Positions 7,651 to 16,713 of a stretch of 64,000 nt of DNA are shown here, piece after piece (positions within the stretch are counted from its first letter, which is position 1; every line of letters starts with the position of its first letter). The stretch covers positions 1-64,000 of the forward strand of contig NZ_SSMC01000002.1 of the NCBI RefSeq assembly GCF_004799345.1. Reading direction: 5' to 3'. The position numbers and the translations under genes were made by a program. Source of the stretch: Robertkochia marina. GTDB lineage: Bacteria > Bacteroidota > Bacteroidia > Flavobacteriales > Flavobacteriaceae. The notes beneath the pieces were generated by a model. That model saw only the letters and a list, made by a program, of their open reading frames with translations. It made no database searches and had not been told where the DNA came from.

Positions 7651-10215
7651 TTAGAAAGGATAATTAATACCAATGTTGTATACGGCATTCCCGAAATTAT
7701 AGTCGTTAAACCATCGGTTTTCGGTGTCGTAAGCCGGATTGTAGGTTTTGAAACCGATATCAAATCGAAAAACGAAGTAGCTGAAATCATAGCGAAGACC
7801 AAACCCTGTTCCAAGAGCGATCTCAGTAAGTGAGCTCAGGTCTTCAAAAACTGCCTCTTCCTGGGTTACATTGTCAAGTACGTTCCAGATGTTTCCGGCA
7901 TCGGCAAAAACCGCTCCTTTAAACTGCCCGATCAGACCAAAGCGATACTCGAGGTTTAGCGCTATTTTGAGGTTGGCCTCATTAAAATCATTCAGGTTTT
8001 CAACACGTCCGGGGCCCAGGGAATAGGCCTCCCAGGCACGGTTGTCGTTAGATCCTCCTGCAAAATAGGAGCGAAGAAACGGAATACTTTCTGCATTACC
8101 ATAGGGTATGGCGATGCCCAGGAAACTGCGAAAGGCCAGTACCTGGCTTCCGGAAAGGTTCCAGTATTTGATATAGTCAAAGTCTGTCTTTACGTATTGA
8201 GAGTATTGCACCCCGAACACCAGGTTTTTGCCATCTTCATTCTGATTAAAATCCAACACATTAGAAAGAAGGGAAAGTGTGTTCCCGGCCAGTTCCAGTT
8301 TTGTTCTGAACGAGTAGAAATTCGTGTCCTGGAAACCATCTCTGTTGTTCTTAGACCAGGTGAAATTCGAAGAAAGTATCAGGTTGTTGGCCGTTAGACG
8401 TTTTCTTCGTTCTTCAATTCGGTTTACCTCTGCCAATTCATCGGTAGTTACGGTCAGGTCATTATTTAAAACATCATTTGTAAAGGCGGCGGTACCTTCC
8501 GGAATGATCAACGCTCCATCCTCATTGAAATAGCTCTCAGGCAGATCGGTCCGATAACCCCCGGCTATATCATTAAGGTCGTTGTAGCTGTTTCCGTATA
8601 CTTCGTAGTAGCGCTCTGTATTGAGGTTTCGAATATACTGTATGTTGAAGAGCTCAAAGATATTTTTCCGGTAGTTGTTGGGGGTCCAGTTATACCTGAG
8701 AATTCCGTTAAGACTCTGCTTATCGAGCCCGATATTTTTTTGAAGGATACTTCCCACTGACATCCTTGTTTGAGGAATCATATATTTTGGGATCCATTTG
8801 GAAGTATTTACGGGGGAAACCACCCGGGGAAAGTTCAGGGCAATATCTCCGGCCAGCTCTGCAATATTGAAAAAGTTATTGTTACTGGTATTACTCAATT
8901 CAGAGGAAGAACCTACGGTACCTCTGAGAGCGAATTCGAGTATCTCTGCTCCTCTGAAGATGTTTCTGCTTACCAGGGAGGTCGAAAAAGAGACCCCGAT
9001 ATCCTGAATATTGGAGTGGGTTACCTCCGGATTGAAGCCCAGGGAAAACCGTTTTCGGGGAGAAAGGTAAATATTGCTCTTCAGTAAGGAGTCACTCGAT
9101 TCCAGGTATTCGTAATTGATGTTCGGATATTTAAAGGTTTGCAGGTTACCCACCTGTCTCGCCGTTAGTGTACGGTCGTCATCACGGTATATGTTTCCCG
9201 GGGTGATGGCCATTACATCGGTAAGGGCGCTGGGCTTGTATTTTAACTTATCCCGGAACCAGATCACATAGCCATCATGGTGAATACTGTCTGTCGGGGT
9301 TGTGCCAAAGGCGTGATCAGCAAAAATATTTACTTCTTCTATATGGTGAACCTTGTAGGGCCGCACCGTTTGGGTGTCTCCAGACCGGGTAACCATATCG
9401 TCTACCGCGATGGTAACCGGCATTCTTTTGTCGTCTGAGGTAGCCAGGGTATCGGCTTCCAGGTCGAATCCTATGCTGGAGAACTGGAACTTATAAATAC
9501 CTGAATTCAGAAACAGCCGATTGAGTCGTTCTCTTTCTGCGCTGAAATTTGCCAGGTCAAAACGCTCATTAGCCTTGATAAAGGATTTGTCTTTATGAAG
9601 TTTGTAGATGGAGTCTACCGGGGCCGAGGGGATATAGGTTTTAATGGTATCAAGAATATACGGGGCTTTTGTTTCGACGTAGTACTTAATGCCTGCCTTT
9701 TTTTCTCCGTAGTCGGCCGTGTCTCTTTCAAAGGTCACCTCAGAATTAAAGTAACCCTTATTGTCGTAATATTGTTTCAGGCGTCTTGCACTTCGCTTGG
9801 TCAGATCTTCCTGGATGATCACCGGAGGCTCCCCGGTGGTGCGTAACCAATTGTGGAAGCGTTTTTTATAACTGGTGGCCTGGGCTAACTGTTTTGCAGA
9901 TAACAGGCGTTGTCTGAAATCGGGAACAGCCAGGTCTGCTTTTAACCGGGCATCGTAAATGGAATCTGAGTTAGGCTTTGCCAGGTTGTATACATGAAGC
10001 CTGGTAAGCGTGTTCGGTTTTTGCAGGGGAATGCCTTCAACCTCCGGGTCTTTCAGTCGCTCTCCGTTTACAAAGACTGTATTTTTGCGCAGCAGGTATT
10101 GGTCGTCATCAACTCTTTTAACAGCATTACAGGAGGCTATCAGGGTTAATAACAGAAATACCGTTATTTTTACAAGGAGGTTCTTCAATCGGGCAATTGG
10201 TTTATGAATGCTCAA
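7651..10215 (-). CDS. tamL: TamL, lipid-anchored BamA/TamA-family outer membrane protein
   Basis: TamL is the Bacteroidota form of TamA. TamA works with TamB in outer-membrane biogenesis. The 854-residue protein has a lipoprotein signal peptide (LIASC, Cys29), unlike proteobacterial TamA. POTRA-like repeats follow (about 100-400; for example RRLKQYYDNKGYFNSEVTFE), then a C-terminal Omp85 barrel ending in a short aromatic beta-signal (YNIGINYPF). The fourth-strand region contains FAGGSNDNRAWEAYSLGPG, the conserved lid-lock G-rich segment. The gene is divergent from the rRNA methyltransferase with only 18 bp between start codons. No tamB is present in the window. Confidence 0.92.
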   Translation of the reverse strand: MSIHKPIARLKNLLVKITVFLLLTLIASCNAVKRVDDDQYLLRKNTVFVNGERLKDPEVEGIPLQKPNTLTRLHVYNLAKPNSDSIYDARLKADLAVPDFRQRLLSAKQLAQATSYKKRFHNWLRTTGEPPVIIQEDLTKRSARRLKQYYDNKGYFNSEVTFERDTADYGEKKAGIKYYVETKAPYILDTIKTYIPSAPVDSIYKLHKDKSFIKANERFDLANFSAERERLNRLFLNSGIYKFQFSSIGFDLEADTLATSDDKRMPVTIAVDDMVTRSGDTQTVRPYKVHHIEEVNIFADHAFGTTPTDSIHHDGYVIWFRDKLKYKPSALTDVMAITPGNIYRDDDRTLTARQVGNLQTFKYPNINYEYLESSDSLLKSNIYLSPRKRFSLGFNPEVTHSNIQDIGVSFSTSLVSRNIFRGAEILEFALRGTVGSSSELSNTSNNNFFNIAELAGDIALNFPRVVSPVNTSKWIPKYMIPQTRMSVGSILQKNIGLDKQSLNGILRYNWTPNNYRKNIFELFNIQYIRNLNTERYYEVYGNSYNDLNDIAGGYRTDLPESYFNEDGALIIPEGTAAFTNDVLNNDLTVTTDELAEVNRIEERRKRLTANNLILSSNFTWSKNNRDGFQDTNFYSFRTKLELAGNTLSLLSNVLDFNQNEDGKNLVFGVQYSQYVKTDFDYIKYWNLSGSQVLAFRSFLGIAIPYGNAESIPFLRSYFAGGSNDNRAWEAYSLGPGRVENLNDFNEANLKIALNLEYRFGLIGQFKGAVFADAGNIWNVLDNVTQEEAVFEDLSSLTEIALGTGFGLRYDFSYFVFRFDIGFKTYNPAYDTENRWFNDYNFGNAVYNIGINYPF

Positions 10216-10233
10216 AAATACTACATTAATTCA

Positions 10234-10968
10234 ATGGTTGGTAAAAGTCAGATAAAACTAATAAAAAGCTTACGTCAAAAAAAGTACCGGGACTTAAATA
10301 GCATGTTCGTGGCAGAAGGCCGCAAATGTGTGGGGGAGTTGTTAAAATCGTCACTGGACTGTGTCGGAGTGTATACCGATACACCTGAAGATCATAAAGA
10401 TGTAAACGCTGCGCTCTCTGTGGTAACTCCCCAGCAAATGAAGCAAATGAGCGGACTGAAGACCCCTGCAGGCCTCCTGGGAGTATTCCGGATTCCGGAG
10501 TCATCACTTGCTTCCCGAACCGGCATTACCCTGGCTCTTGATGATGTGCGTGATCCGGGCAACCTGGGTACCATTATACGATTGAGTGATTGGTTTGGGA
10601 TCGAACAGATCGTATGTTCTGAAAGTACAGTTGATTGTTATAACCAGAAGGTGGTGCAGGCTACCATGGGGTCTTTGACCAGGGTAAACATGATCTATAC
10701 GGATCTTGAGAATTATTTACGATCTGATACCAGGCCGGTGCTTATTGCCGATATGAATGGTGAGTCTGTTTATAAGAGCCAATGGCCGGAAGAATTGATC
10801 CTTGTGATGGGTAATGAAGCCAATGGTATCTCTCCTGAAATACGAGCTCAAGCCTCCGGGGTTATCAGTATCCCACAATTTGGAGTGCAACAGGAAACAG
10901 AAAGTCTAAATGTAGCAACAGCCACCGCGATAATTCTAAGTGAGTTCAGAAGAAATCACCCCGGTTGA
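10234..10968 (+). CDS. TrmH/SpoU-family RNA 2'-O-methyltransferase
   Basis: This enzyme methylates a ribose 2'-OH in rRNA or tRNA using SAM; the exact target cannot be read from sequence. At 244 residues it has a substrate-binding N-terminus (SQIKLIKSLRQKKYRDLNSMFVAEGRK) and the knotted SPOUT core: DDVRDPGNLGTIIRLSDWFGI, LVMGNEANGIS and IPQFGVQQETESLNVATATAIILSEF. The chosen ATG at 10234 gives the usual family start (MVGKSQIK). The upstream ATG at 10204 would overlap the divergent tamL start by 12 bp and adds residues not seen in the family. It is convergent with porT, with 2 bp between stops. Confidence 0.93.
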   Translation: MVGKSQIKLIKSLRQKKYRDLNSMFVAEGRKCVGELLKSSLDCVGVYTDTPEDHKDVNAALSVVTPQQMKQMSGLKTPAGLLGVFRIPESSLASRTGITLALDDVRDPGNLGTIIRLSDWFGIEQIVCSESTVDCYNQKVVQATMGSLTRVNMIYTDLENYLRSDTRPVLIADMNGESVYKSQWPEELILVMGNEANGISPEIRAQASGVISIPQFGVQQETESLNVATATAIILSEFRRNHPG

Positions 10969-10970
10969 TC

Positions 10971-11669
10971 TTATTCAAAGGTGAAATTTATAAAAACGGC
11001 CCTCGTTTTTAAACTGTTGATGTTCCCTGTCCACGGACTGTTCGGGTCGGCGTCAGGAACCAGTTCATCTGTGAGGGCAAACACCCCTCTGATAGAGGGA
11101 GAGAATTTGAAATAATACAGGTAGAAATCAATACCAAACCCGATTTCGCAATAATTAGTATTGGTGGTCATTCTGAAAGTTCCGGTAGAATTATCCTCCC
11201 TGCTGTTCTCGTCACTGCTCAGGTTAAAAGAGGTTGATAACCCGCCAACAATGTAGGGTTTAAAATTGCCCAGACGTTTTGTGCTGGCTTTTAGCAGTAA
11301 AGGAATGTGGATGTAGGTAGACTTGATCTCTCGTAAAAAATCATTTTCATTACTGAAGTTAGGAAAACCAAGATCCCGCTGCGTATAATAGAGGCCGGGC
11401 TCTATACGAAGGTCAAAATAATCGTTCAGTCGCAACTCTCCGATCAGACCTACATTGAATCCGGTTGACTTGCCCTCCTGTATGTAAATGCCGTCATTGG
11501 TTTTATAGTCGATCTTGAATCCGTACTGGTTTAATCCGAGGTAGTACCCCCAGTTAAGCAGTTTCTTGTCTTCGTTCTCAAGATTCAGGATGGGTGATTC
11601 ATTGAATTGGGCCTTAAGACCAAAAGCAATCGTAAAGAAGATCAGGGCTAAAAGATTCGTCTTGTTCAC
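10971..11669 (-). CDS. porT: PorT-family outer membrane beta-barrel protein (type IX secretion)
   Basis: PorT (SprT in Flavobacterium) is a membrane protein needed for type IX secretion. The 232-residue protein has a signal peptide (cleavage after GLKA) and alternating-hydrophobic beta strands typical of a small outer-membrane barrel, for example FDLRIEPGLYYTQRDL and YIHIPLLLKASTKRL, ending in a C-terminal aromatic FINFTFE. The position directly downstream of menG/ubiE matches the porT locus of flavobacteria as I remember it; this neighbourhood, more than any motif, supports the name. Other T9SS core genes are not in the window. Confidence 0.82.
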   Translation of the reverse strand: MNKTNLLALIFFTIAFGLKAQFNESPILNLENEDKKLLNWGYYLGLNQYGFKIDYKTNDGIYIQEGKSTGFNVGLIGELRLNDYFDLRIEPGLYYTQRDLGFPNFSNENDFLREIKSTYIHIPLLLKASTKRLGNFKPYIVGGLSTSFNLSSDENSREDNSTGTFRMTTNTNYCEIGFGIDFYLYYFKFSPSIRGVFALTDELVPDADPNSPWTGNINSLKTRAVFINFTFE

Positions 11670-11740
11670 TACGTCGGTATTGTTTACGCTGTTTAAATAT
11701 AAGCACTATTCATTGTATGCCAACTACCTCCCTATAGAAT

Positions 11741-12475
11741 TTAATTCTTTGAGGCTTTATAAATGGTGGCAACCCCGAAGGTTTGCGGGGAATCACTTAC
11801 ATTAATAAACCCTGTTTTTCGTAAAATATTGTTGAAGGCCTCCCCAAATGGAAATACAGAGGCTGATTCGGAAAGGTAGGCATAGGCCGAACGGTCTTTA
11901 GAAAAGATACGACCAATAAGTGGCAGCAGGGTCTTTGCATATAACTTATAGCCCTGTTTATATGGGAATTTTACAGGAACAGAGGTTTCCAATACCATAA
12001 AAATACCTCCCGGTTTTAACACCCGGTTGATCTCTGAAAGTCCTTTCTCAAGGTTCTCAAAGTTCCGAACTCCAAAAGCTACGGTAATAGCATCGAAAGT
12101 ATTGTCGTCAAAAGGAAGGGCTTCACTATCGCCAATAACCATATCTATACGGTTTTCAAGATTTTTGGCGCTCACCTTTTCTTTTCCAACTTCCAGCATA
12201 CCCGGAGAGATGTCAAGCCCGGTTACTTTTGCTCCCGGTATTTTTTCTGCGATCTGAATGGCCAGGTCTCCTGTTCCGGTAGCGATATCAAGAACCATTT
12301 TCGGTGAGGTGCCTGCAACGGTTGCCACTACTTTTTTACGCCATTTTACATCTATCCCGAAAGAGATCACCCGATTGAGTCCATCGTAGTTGCCTGAGAT
12401 ATTGTCGAACATTTTGGTAACCTGTTCCTTCTTGCCCAGTTCCGATTCTTTATATGGGGTGACTTTTTTTGCCAT
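11741..12475 (-). CDS. menG: demethylmenaquinone methyltransferase
   Basis: This is the SAM-dependent C-methyltransferase of menaquinone synthesis (UbiE/MenG family); Bacteroidota use menaquinone, so the MenG role is the likely one. The 244-residue protein has the SAM motif DIATGTGDLAIQIAE, the family signature DAITVAFGVRNFENLEKGLSEINRVLKPGG and the C-terminal TFGVATIYKASK. A -7 box lies at 12490-12497, only 15 bp before the ATG. It is followed by porT and could be cotranscribed with it. Confidence 0.96.
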   Translation of the reverse strand: MAKKVTPYKESELGKKEQVTKMFDNISGNYDGLNRVISFGIDVKWRKKVVATVAGTSPKMVLDIATGTGDLAIQIAEKIPGAKVTGLDISPGMLEVGKEKVSAKNLENRIDMVIGDSEALPFDDNTFDAITVAFGVRNFENLEKGLSEINRVLKPGGIFMVLETSVPVKFPYKQGYKLYAKTLLPLIGRIFSKDRSAYAYLSESASVFPFGEAFNNILRKTGFINVSDSPQTFGVATIYKASKN

Positions 12476-12489
12476 AGCTTAATTTTTGG

Positions 12490-12497
12490 CAAAGATA
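12490..12497 (-). promoter_or_regulatory. -7 box of menG (TATCTTTG)
   Basis: The minus strand reads TATCTTTG, an exact match, leaving a very short leader before the menG ATG at 12475. It is divergent from the trkA promoter. Confidence 0.5.
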
Positions 12498-12570
12498 ATA
12501 CAATGCAGGTATCTTAAAGACTATAAATGAGAATCGGTTGCCTTTCTTAGTAAGAAATTTTAATTTAACA

Positions 12571-12578
12571 TATATTTG
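12571..12578 (+). promoter_or_regulatory. -7 box of trkA (TATATTTG)
   Basis: An exact TAnnTTTG match, 22 bp before the trkA ATG. Confidence 0.5.
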
Positions 12579-12600
12579 CTTTTGAATAGCACAAACTTCA

Positions 12601-13950
12601 ATGAAAATAATTATTGCTGGTGCTGGTGAAGTAGGGTTTCATTTGGCAAAATTACTCTCCTATGAATCCCAGGACATCACACTTATCGATATCGATAAAG
12701 AAAGTCTTAACTACGCAGATACCCATCTTGATATAAAAGTACTTAAAGGGGATGCCACCTCTGTTTCGGTCTTAAAAGAAGCACGTGTAAACACCGCAGA
12801 CCTTGTTATTGCAGTCACGGCTTCAGAAACAACCAATATTACCCTATGTCTGCTGGCAAAACAATTGGGAAGCAAGCGAACCATAGCAAGGATTTCCAAC
12901 ACAGAGTTTATTTATAACAAAGAAGAGCTTCGATTCTCATCTTTGGGTATTGATGAATTGATCTCACCCGAACAGCTGGCTTCAGAAGAGATTCAGTTGT
13001 TATTGGATCAAAGTGCTTTTAACGATAGCTACGAGTTTGAGAACGGAGCCCTCATTATGGTAGGTACCAGTCTTCAGCGTACTGCCCCTTTTGTTGGTAA
13101 ATCAGTGCAGGAGGCGGCCAATATCTTTCCGGAGTTACATTTCGTGCCTATCGCCATACAGCGCTTTGGAACACAGTACACCTTGATTCCCCGTGGAGAT
13201 ACCGTATTTAAGGAAGGCGACCAGGCTTATTTTGTAACCTCTAAAGAGGGGGTGGATGAGCTGTATAAGCTGACCGGAAAAACCAGGGAAGAGATCAAGA
13301 ATGTGATGATACTCGGAGGAAGTCAGATCGGTTATAAGACCAGTCGTGATCTATGCAGCAGTAAATTCAGGGTGAAACTCATTGAAAGAGATAAGTCAAA
13401 GGCCCTGGATCTGGCAGATATTTTGCCCAATGCTCTTATTATTAATGGTGATGGAAGAAATGTGGAGCTTCTTGAAGAAGAAGACATTGAAGAAATGGAT
13501 GCATTTATTGCGGTTACCGGGAATTCGGAGACAAATATTATGTCGTGCCTGGTGGCCAAGTCTAAGAATATTAAAAAGACCATTGCCCTGGTGGAGAATA
13601 TGGATTACTTCCAGTTATCTCAATCCATCGGGATCGACACCCTGATCAATAAAAAACTTCTGGCGGCCAATAATATCTTTCGTCATGTACGAAAGGGGGA
13701 GGTCGTAGCGCTTACGCGATTGAATAATTTGAATGCAGAGATGTTGGAGTTCATCGTTAAACCGACTTCTGAAGTGAACGGACAGATCATTAAGGACCTG
13801 GATTTTCCTCGTTCTGCCATTATCGGAGGGGTAATTAGAGATGGGGAAGGTATCATAGCGCTCGGAGATTTCAGGATTCAGGCCGGCGACAGGGTCGTTG
13901 TATGTTGCCTGCCAAGATCTATTTCAAGGGTAGAAAAATTATTCCTTTGA
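12601..13950 (+). CDS. trkA: Trk potassium uptake, NAD-binding regulatory subunit TrkA
   Basis: TrkA is the peripheral cytoplasmic subunit that gates the TrkH K+ channel in response to nucleotides. The 449-residue protein has two tandem RCK modules, each a Rossmann domain plus a TrkA-C domain. The first begins IIAGAGEVGFHLAKLL (residues 3-18) with LIDIDKESL. The second begins MILGGSQIGYKTSRDL (about 236-251) with LIERDKSKA. Both keep the nucleotide-binding glycines. It overlaps or abuts trkH, so the two are translationally coupled. Confidence 0.96.
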   Translation: MKIIIAGAGEVGFHLAKLLSYESQDITLIDIDKESLNYADTHLDIKVLKGDATSVSVLKEARVNTADLVIAVTASETTNITLCLLAKQLGSKRTIARISNTEFIYNKEELRFSSLGIDELISPEQLASEEIQLLLDQSAFNDSYEFENGALIMVGTSLQRTAPFVGKSVQEAANIFPELHFVPIAIQRFGTQYTLIPRGDTVFKEGDQAYFVTSKEGVDELYKLTGKTREEIKNVMILGGSQIGYKTSRDLCSSKFRVKLIERDKSKALDLADILPNALIINGDGRNVELLEEEDIEEMDAFIAVTGNSETNIMSCLVAKSKNIKKTIALVENMDYFQLSQSIGIDTLINKKLLAANNIFRHVRKGEVVALTRLNNLNAEMLEFIVKPTSEVNGQIIKDLDFPRSAIIGGVIRDGEGIIALGDFRIQAGDRVVVCCLPRSISRVEKLFL

Positions 13951-15449
13951 TTTTGATAAAAAAATTAAATACCCGGATCATTATTCACCTTATGGGCCTG
14001 CTGCTTTTATTCAACGGCGTCTTTATGCTGTTTGCGGCCCTGGTGAGCGCTTTGTACCAGGATGGTTATACCCAGAACATCAGTTTTGCCGGCCTGACCA
14101 CCATCATTTTGGGTACGCTTATGATGTACAATACCCGCAATCATAAGAAAGAGATCAAAAAGCGGGAAGGGTATATGATCGTGACCATGGGTTGGCTTTG
14201 TATGTCGGGAGTGGGTATGTTGCCCTACCTTTTCACCGGAACCATTCCTTCGGTTACCGATGCCTTTTTTGAAACCATGAGCGGGTTTACCACTACCGGG
14301 GCCTCTATTTTGAATGATATTGAATCCTTACCGGAGGGTATTCTATTCTGGCGCAGTATGACGCATTGGATAGGAGGGATGGGGATCATCGTTCTTGCTA
14401 TAGCAATTCTACCTTTATTAGGTATCGGGGGTATGCAGTTGTTCGCTGCCGAAGCTCCCGGTCCCAGTGCCGACAAACTACACCCAAGAATAACCGATAC
14501 CGCTAAGCGTTTGTGGTTTATCTATGTGGGGTATACCGTGGCTGAAACCATCCTTCTTAAACTGGCGGGAATGGATTTCTTCGATGCCATGAACCACGCC
14601 ATGGCTACCCTTTCTACGGGAGGGTTCTCGACTAAGAACGCAAGCCTTGCTTACTGGAATGATAATCCGTTGGTACAGTATATTGTGATCTTATTCATGT
14701 TCCTGGCGGGAACCAATTTTGTTTTGAGCTATTATATGTTCAAGGGGAAATTTGCGAAATTATACAAAGATGATGAGTTCCGTTTTTACGGATTGATCAC
14801 CCTTGCCTTGACCGTAGTGGCAGCTGTGGTGATCTATTTCAGGGCAAACGTACCCGTTGATGACTTTCATCCGATGGTGCTGGGCGCTGCAGAGAGTGCC
14901 TTCAGGCATGCTTTATTCCAGGTGATAGCCGTGATAACCACTACAGGATTCGTGACGGCAGATTTTACAGGATGGACACCCTTTCTGACCGTGCTCTTTT
15001 TTGGTTTGATGTTCCTGGGGGGGTCTGCCGGTTCCACTTCCGGGGGTGTAAAGGTGGTGCGTCATATGTTGATGATCAAGAACGGACTCCTGGAATTTAA
15101 AAGAACCCTGCATCCAAATGCGATCATCCCCGTTCGTTTTAATGGAAAAATGGTTTCCGAGAATATCGTTTTTAATATACTCGGTTTCTTCATCCTTTAT
15201 ATGCTGCTCTTTATAATAGGGGCACTGTTTCTGGGGGTTTTAGGACTCGATTTTGAAACAGCTGTCGGAGGGGCGGCTTCGTCTCTTGGTAATGTTGGTC
15301 CGGCCTTTGGCGATCTTTATCCCCTGGCCAATTTCAGCAGTTTGCCGGTACTGGGTAAATGGTGGTGTGCTTTCTTAATGCTTATAGGCCGACTTGAGGT
15401 ATTTACAGTACTGATCTTGCTTTCACCCATATTCTGGAAAAAAATATAA
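13902..15449 (+). CDS. trkH: Trk potassium uptake, membrane subunit TrkH
   Basis: TrkH is the K+-conducting membrane subunit. The protein has about ten membrane segments in four M1-P-M2 repeats with selectivity-filter glycines, for example MSGFTTTGASIL, LSTGGFSTKN, ITTTGFVTADF and SLGNVGPAFG. Coordinates use the first ATG, which overlaps trkA by 49 bp. The extra N-terminus (MLPAKIYFKGRKIIP) does not look like the family. A TTG at 13947, overlapping the trkA stop as TTGA, would give MILIKKLNTRIIIHLMG and is the more likely true start. A terminator follows at 15462. Confidence 0.95.
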   Translation: MLPAKIYFKGRKIIPLILIKKLNTRIIIHLMGLLLLFNGVFMLFAALVSALYQDGYTQNISFAGLTTIILGTLMMYNTRNHKKEIKKREGYMIVTMGWLCMSGVGMLPYLFTGTIPSVTDAFFETMSGFTTTGASILNDIESLPEGILFWRSMTHWIGGMGIIVLAIAILPLLGIGGMQLFAAEAPGPSADKLHPRITDTAKRLWFIYVGYTVAETILLKLAGMDFFDAMNHAMATLSTGGFSTKNASLAYWNDNPLVQYIVILFMFLAGTNFVLSYYMFKGKFAKLYKDDEFRFYGLITLALTVVAAVVIYFRANVPVDDFHPMVLGAAESAFRHALFQVIAVITTTGFVTADFTGWTPFLTVLFFGLMFLGGSAGSTSGGVKVVRHMLMIKNGLLEFKRTLHPNAIIPVRFNGKMVSENIVFNILGFFILYMLLFIIGALFLGVLGLDFETAVGGAASSLGNVGPAFGDLYPLANFSSLPVLGKWWCAFLMLIGRLEVFTVLILLSPIFWKKI

Positions 15450-15461
15450 ACTCTGTATAAC

Positions 15462-15491
15462 AAAAAAGGTCTCCAACTGGAGACCTTTTTT
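15462..15491. terminator. bidirectional terminator between trkH and the aminotransferase gene
   Basis: AAAAAAGGTCTCCA and TGGAGACCTTTTTT are perfectly complementary and serve the convergent genes. Confidence 0.88.
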
Positions 15492-15510
15492 GATAGCACT
15501 TGGGTTGTGA

Positions 15511-16698
15511 TCAACTCAAAACTTCTTTTATTCTTTTTATGGCTTCTTTTAGTTCTGCCTCAGAAGCAGCATAAGATATACGAATGCAATTAGGACTTCC
15601 GAAGGCTTCACCGGTTACGGTGGCTACATGAGCTTCTTCTAAAAGCAGCATCGAAAGGTCTGAAGCATTATTAATGGTCTTGCCTTTAATGGTTTTTCCG
15701 AAGAAATCAGAGATATCAGGAAATACATAAAATGCACCTTCAGGCACATTTAATTTAAAACCGGGGATCTCTTGCAATAGTTCAAGTACCAGGTCTCTTC
15801 TCTCGTGAAATTTATCGATCATATATCTGATCTCGCTCACGGGCGCTTCTAAGGCCGCAATGGTAGCGCGTTGGGCAATACAGTTTGCCCCGCTGGTTAT
15901 TTGCCCCTGAACCTTATTACATGCCCTTGCTATTTTTTCAGGTGCCCCGATATATCCGATCCTCCAACCGGTCATGGCATATGCTTTAGAGACTCCGTTT
16001 ACCGTAACAGTGCGGTCATACATACCTTCACATGAGGCCATGCTGTGGTGCCCCCCTTTAAAATTAATATGCTCGTAGATCTCATCAGAAACCACAATGA
16101 TCTCGGGGTATTTTCTAAGCACTGCTGCAAGGGCTTCCAGTTCTTCCTTGCTGTATACAGTACCACTTGGGTTGCATGGAGAGCTGTACCAAAGCATTTT
16201 GGTTTTAGGTGTAATCGCTGCTTCCAGTTGCTCGGGGGTGATCTTAAAATCGTTTTCAATGGTGGTAGCTACCTCTACAGGTACTCCTTCAGCCAATTTG
16301 ACTATTTCTGAGTAACTCACCCAATAAGGGGCAGGAAGAATCACCTCGTCACCTGGATTGATAACCGCCATGGCCACGTTGGCCAGTGATTGTTTGGCCC
16401 CTGTTGAAACTACGATCTGAGAGGGGGTGTAATCAAGATGATTGTCTCTTTTGAACTTCCCGATAATGGCAGTTTTCAGATCTGCATATCCATCTACGGG
16501 AGAGTAGCTGTTATAATTCTGGTCGATGGCCTCTTTAGCGGCATCTTTAATAAAGTCGGGAGTATTGAAGTCAGGTTCGCCAAGGCTTAACCCGATAATA
16601 TCTTTGCCTTCTGCTTTTAATTCCCGGGCCTTGGCAGCCATAGCCAAGGTGGCCGAAGTACTCATGTTCAGAATCCTTTCGGATAGCAAATTACTCAT
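15511..16698 (-). CDS. PLP-dependent aspartate-type aminotransferase
   Basis: This is a class I/II aminotransferase of the AspB/AspC (Igamma) type, which probably interconverts aspartate and oxaloacetate with glutamate/2-oxoglutarate. The 395-residue length is usual. Motifs: LSLGEPDFNTP at the N-terminus, STGAKQSLANV, SPCNPSGTVYS (the Asn contacts PLP), VVSDEIYEHI, and the Schiff-base Lys in SKAYAMTGWRIGY. C-terminal NCIRISYAASE contains the carboxylate-binding Arg. Substrate preference cannot be fixed; related enzymes also accept prephenate. The desaturase gene ends-to-start 15 bp upstream, so the two may be cotranscribed. Confidence 0.92.
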   Translation of the reverse strand: MSNLLSERILNMSTSATLAMAAKARELKAEGKDIIGLSLGEPDFNTPDFIKDAAKEAIDQNYNSYSPVDGYADLKTAIIGKFKRDNHLDYTPSQIVVSTGAKQSLANVAMAVINPGDEVILPAPYWVSYSEIVKLAEGVPVEVATTIENDFKITPEQLEAAITPKTKMLWYSSPCNPSGTVYSKEELEALAAVLRKYPEIIVVSDEIYEHINFKGGHHSMASCEGMYDRTVTVNGVSKAYAMTGWRIGYIGAPEKIARACNKVQGQITSGANCIAQRATIAALEAPVSEIRYMIDKFHERRDLVLELLQEIPGFKLNVPEGAFYVFPDISDFFGKTIKGKTINNASDLSMLLLEEAHVATVTGEAFGSPNCIRISYAASEAELKEAIKRIKEVLS

Positions 16699-16713
16699 AG
16701 TGGATTGTGAATT

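Noticed and set aside
10204-10233. Earlier ATG for the RNA methyltransferase
   Set aside because: It would overlap the divergent tamL start and adds residues that do not match the family start at 10234.
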